A stretch of 5,920 nt of DNA from the NCBI GenBank assembly GCA_030633015.1, contig DAOVTR010000115.1, positions 1 to 5,920 of the forward strand. The letters are read 5' to 3'. The translations under genes and the position numbers were made by a program. This DNA is from Bdellovibrionales bacterium (GTDB taxonomy: Bacteria > Bdellovibrionota > Bacteriovoracia > Bacteriovoracales > Bacteriovoracaceae). Below the pieces are notes generated by a model. That model made no database searches and was not told where the DNA came from. It saw nothing but the letters and a program-made list of their open reading frames with translations. This document shows, one piece after another, positions 5,082 through 5,920 of the stretch. Position 1 is the stretch's first letter, and each line of letters begins with the position of its first letter.

Positions 5082-5920
5082 TTAAAATTCTTTTGAGAAA
5101 GCAACGTTTTCGTAATCTATAATAGTTTTTAATTCTTGGTAGTTCTTTTTACTATTAAAATGTTCAATCATTGGTAAAAAGTCTTTCATTTTAGAACTGA
5201 GCAGTAAATGCATTTTTGTTGTGATTTGATCATATGTAGTTGTGTTCATCCAAATCCAAAAAAATAAAATATTGTACAAAACAAATGGATAGCATTGTGC
5301 TTGCATTTGTTGATCTTTTTTTGAACCCTTAATATTGGGATGTTCCATAAAACCAATTTTATATAAATGTTGTCCGGTCGTTTTTAAGGTTCCATTATTT
5401 TCCCAAGGAAAAGTAAATCCATGTTGATCTACAATTAAGCGATCTATAAATTGCTGGTCTTGTGGTGTATCCCATGACCTAACACTATTTTCATAATTAA
5501 TATTAAATTTCTTATACATAAAGGTATAAAGATCTATTATAGTTTTCATGTGTCCTGGGAAGTGAATTAGCTCTTTTGTAACGCCGTCTGCAACATTCGT
5601 GATATTATTATGAATACAATAAATTAAGGTTGTAAGATGCCAACTGAGAGATGAAAAGCCAGGTGTTGATAGATTATAAAATCCAAATTTTTTTAAATAA
5701 GAAATATATTTATTAAAAGAGATCTGTTTAATAAGTTTGTCTGTTGAAATTCGATGATTGATCCATACTGTGTCAGGAAAAAAATCTTTTAGTTTTTGAA
5801 TGTTTTTTTTGGGGTATGGAGATTTGCCGGTTGCAATATCAAAAAAAGTTAGCAGGTGAATAGTTTTAAATCTTGAAGCAAGCAAAGTCGCTGCACAGAG
5901 AGAATCAGATCCTCCAGAAA
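5082..5920 (-). CDS. PP-loop ATP-pyrophosphatase-like protein (5' end outside window)
   Basis: The frame is open to the right edge, so this is the C-terminal 278 or so residues of a longer protein. The TTG at 5885 is not the start: upstream in frame the sequence reads SGGSDSLCAATLLASRF, with the PP-loop motif SGGSDS encoded at 5918-5901. That motif binds ATP phosphates in N-type ATP pyrophosphatases such as QueC and asparagine synthetase, which adenylate a carboxyl or amide group for amidation or thiolation. Later segments are STPGFSSLSWH (visible residues 84-94) and ADGVTKE (110-116), the latter placed like the second active-site motif of PP-loop enzymes, then PGHM (121-124). No CxxC zinc pair of QueC is seen, and no glutaminase domain is visible. 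The exact family is not recognised. Its stop abuts the SGNH gene, so the two are surely co-translated. The role may be ATP-dependent modification of a metabolite or glycan acid. Confidence 0.8.
   Translation of the reverse strand, partial: SGGSDSLCAATLLASRFKTIHLLTFFDIATGKSPYPKKNIQKLKDFFPDTVWINHRISTDKLIKQISFNKYISYLKKFGFYNLSTPGFSSLSWHLTTLIYCIHNNITNVADGVTKELIHFPGHMKTIIDLYTFMYKKFNINYENSVRSWDTPQDQQFIDRLIVDQHGFTFPWENNGTLKTTGQHLYKIGFMEHPNIKGSKKDQQMQAQCYPFVLYNILFFWIWMNTTTYDQITTKMHLLLSSKMKDFLPMIEHFNSKKNYQELKTIIDYENVAFSKEF

Overview
The window is strongly AT-rich (by eye about one third G+C) and almost entirely coding. There is no RNA gene, mobile element or CRISPR array, and no intergenic gap longer than about ten bases. 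It holds two gene blocks that converge and overlap tail to tail at 3657-3665. Base composition, the thin spacing and the gene content suggest an AT-rich, probably Gram-negative bacterium, and an accessory region such as a surface-glycan or small-molecule biosynthesis locus. The taxon cannot be fixed from this sequence alone.

Plus-strand block, 1-3665. Five genes are packed as one transcription unit: the C-terminal part of an SCP-x/lipid-transfer-type thiolase (cut by the left edge), a CaiB/BaiF (family III) CoA-transferase, a small zinc-ribbon/OB-fold (DUF35-type) protein, a class III PLP aminotransferase resembling glutamate-1-semialdehyde aminomutase, and a GNAT acyltransferase. Spacings are +2, +5, -14 and +1 bases, so transcription and probably translation are coupled. 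Thiolases of this type commonly work with DUF35 proteins. Taken together the block looks like a pathway that activates an acid as a CoA ester, makes or breaks a C-C bond at the thioester level, aminates a carbonyl and acylates an amine. The substrate is unknown. The aminotransferase is probably not the housekeeping HemL.

Minus-strand block, 5920-3657. Read from the right edge, it comprises a PP-loop ATP-pyrophosphatase-like protein whose SGGSDS motif lies at the window edge (its N-terminus is outside), a membrane-anchored SGNH hydrolase-like protein with a TPR-like insert before its DxxH motif, and a 66-residue DUF5989/SxtK-like membrane protein. The first two abut exactly (stop TAA followed directly by ATG) and the third follows after 9 bases. 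From family knowledge, DUF5989 proteins and such SGNH proteins often sit beside carbamoyltransferase genes, so one may lie beyond the right edge; none is in the window.

The most interesting possibility is that the two blocks form one locus that builds a nitrogen-containing acyl group and places it, or a carbamoyl-type group, on a glycan or metabolite. That is inference from gene content. Promoters of both blocks lie outside the window.
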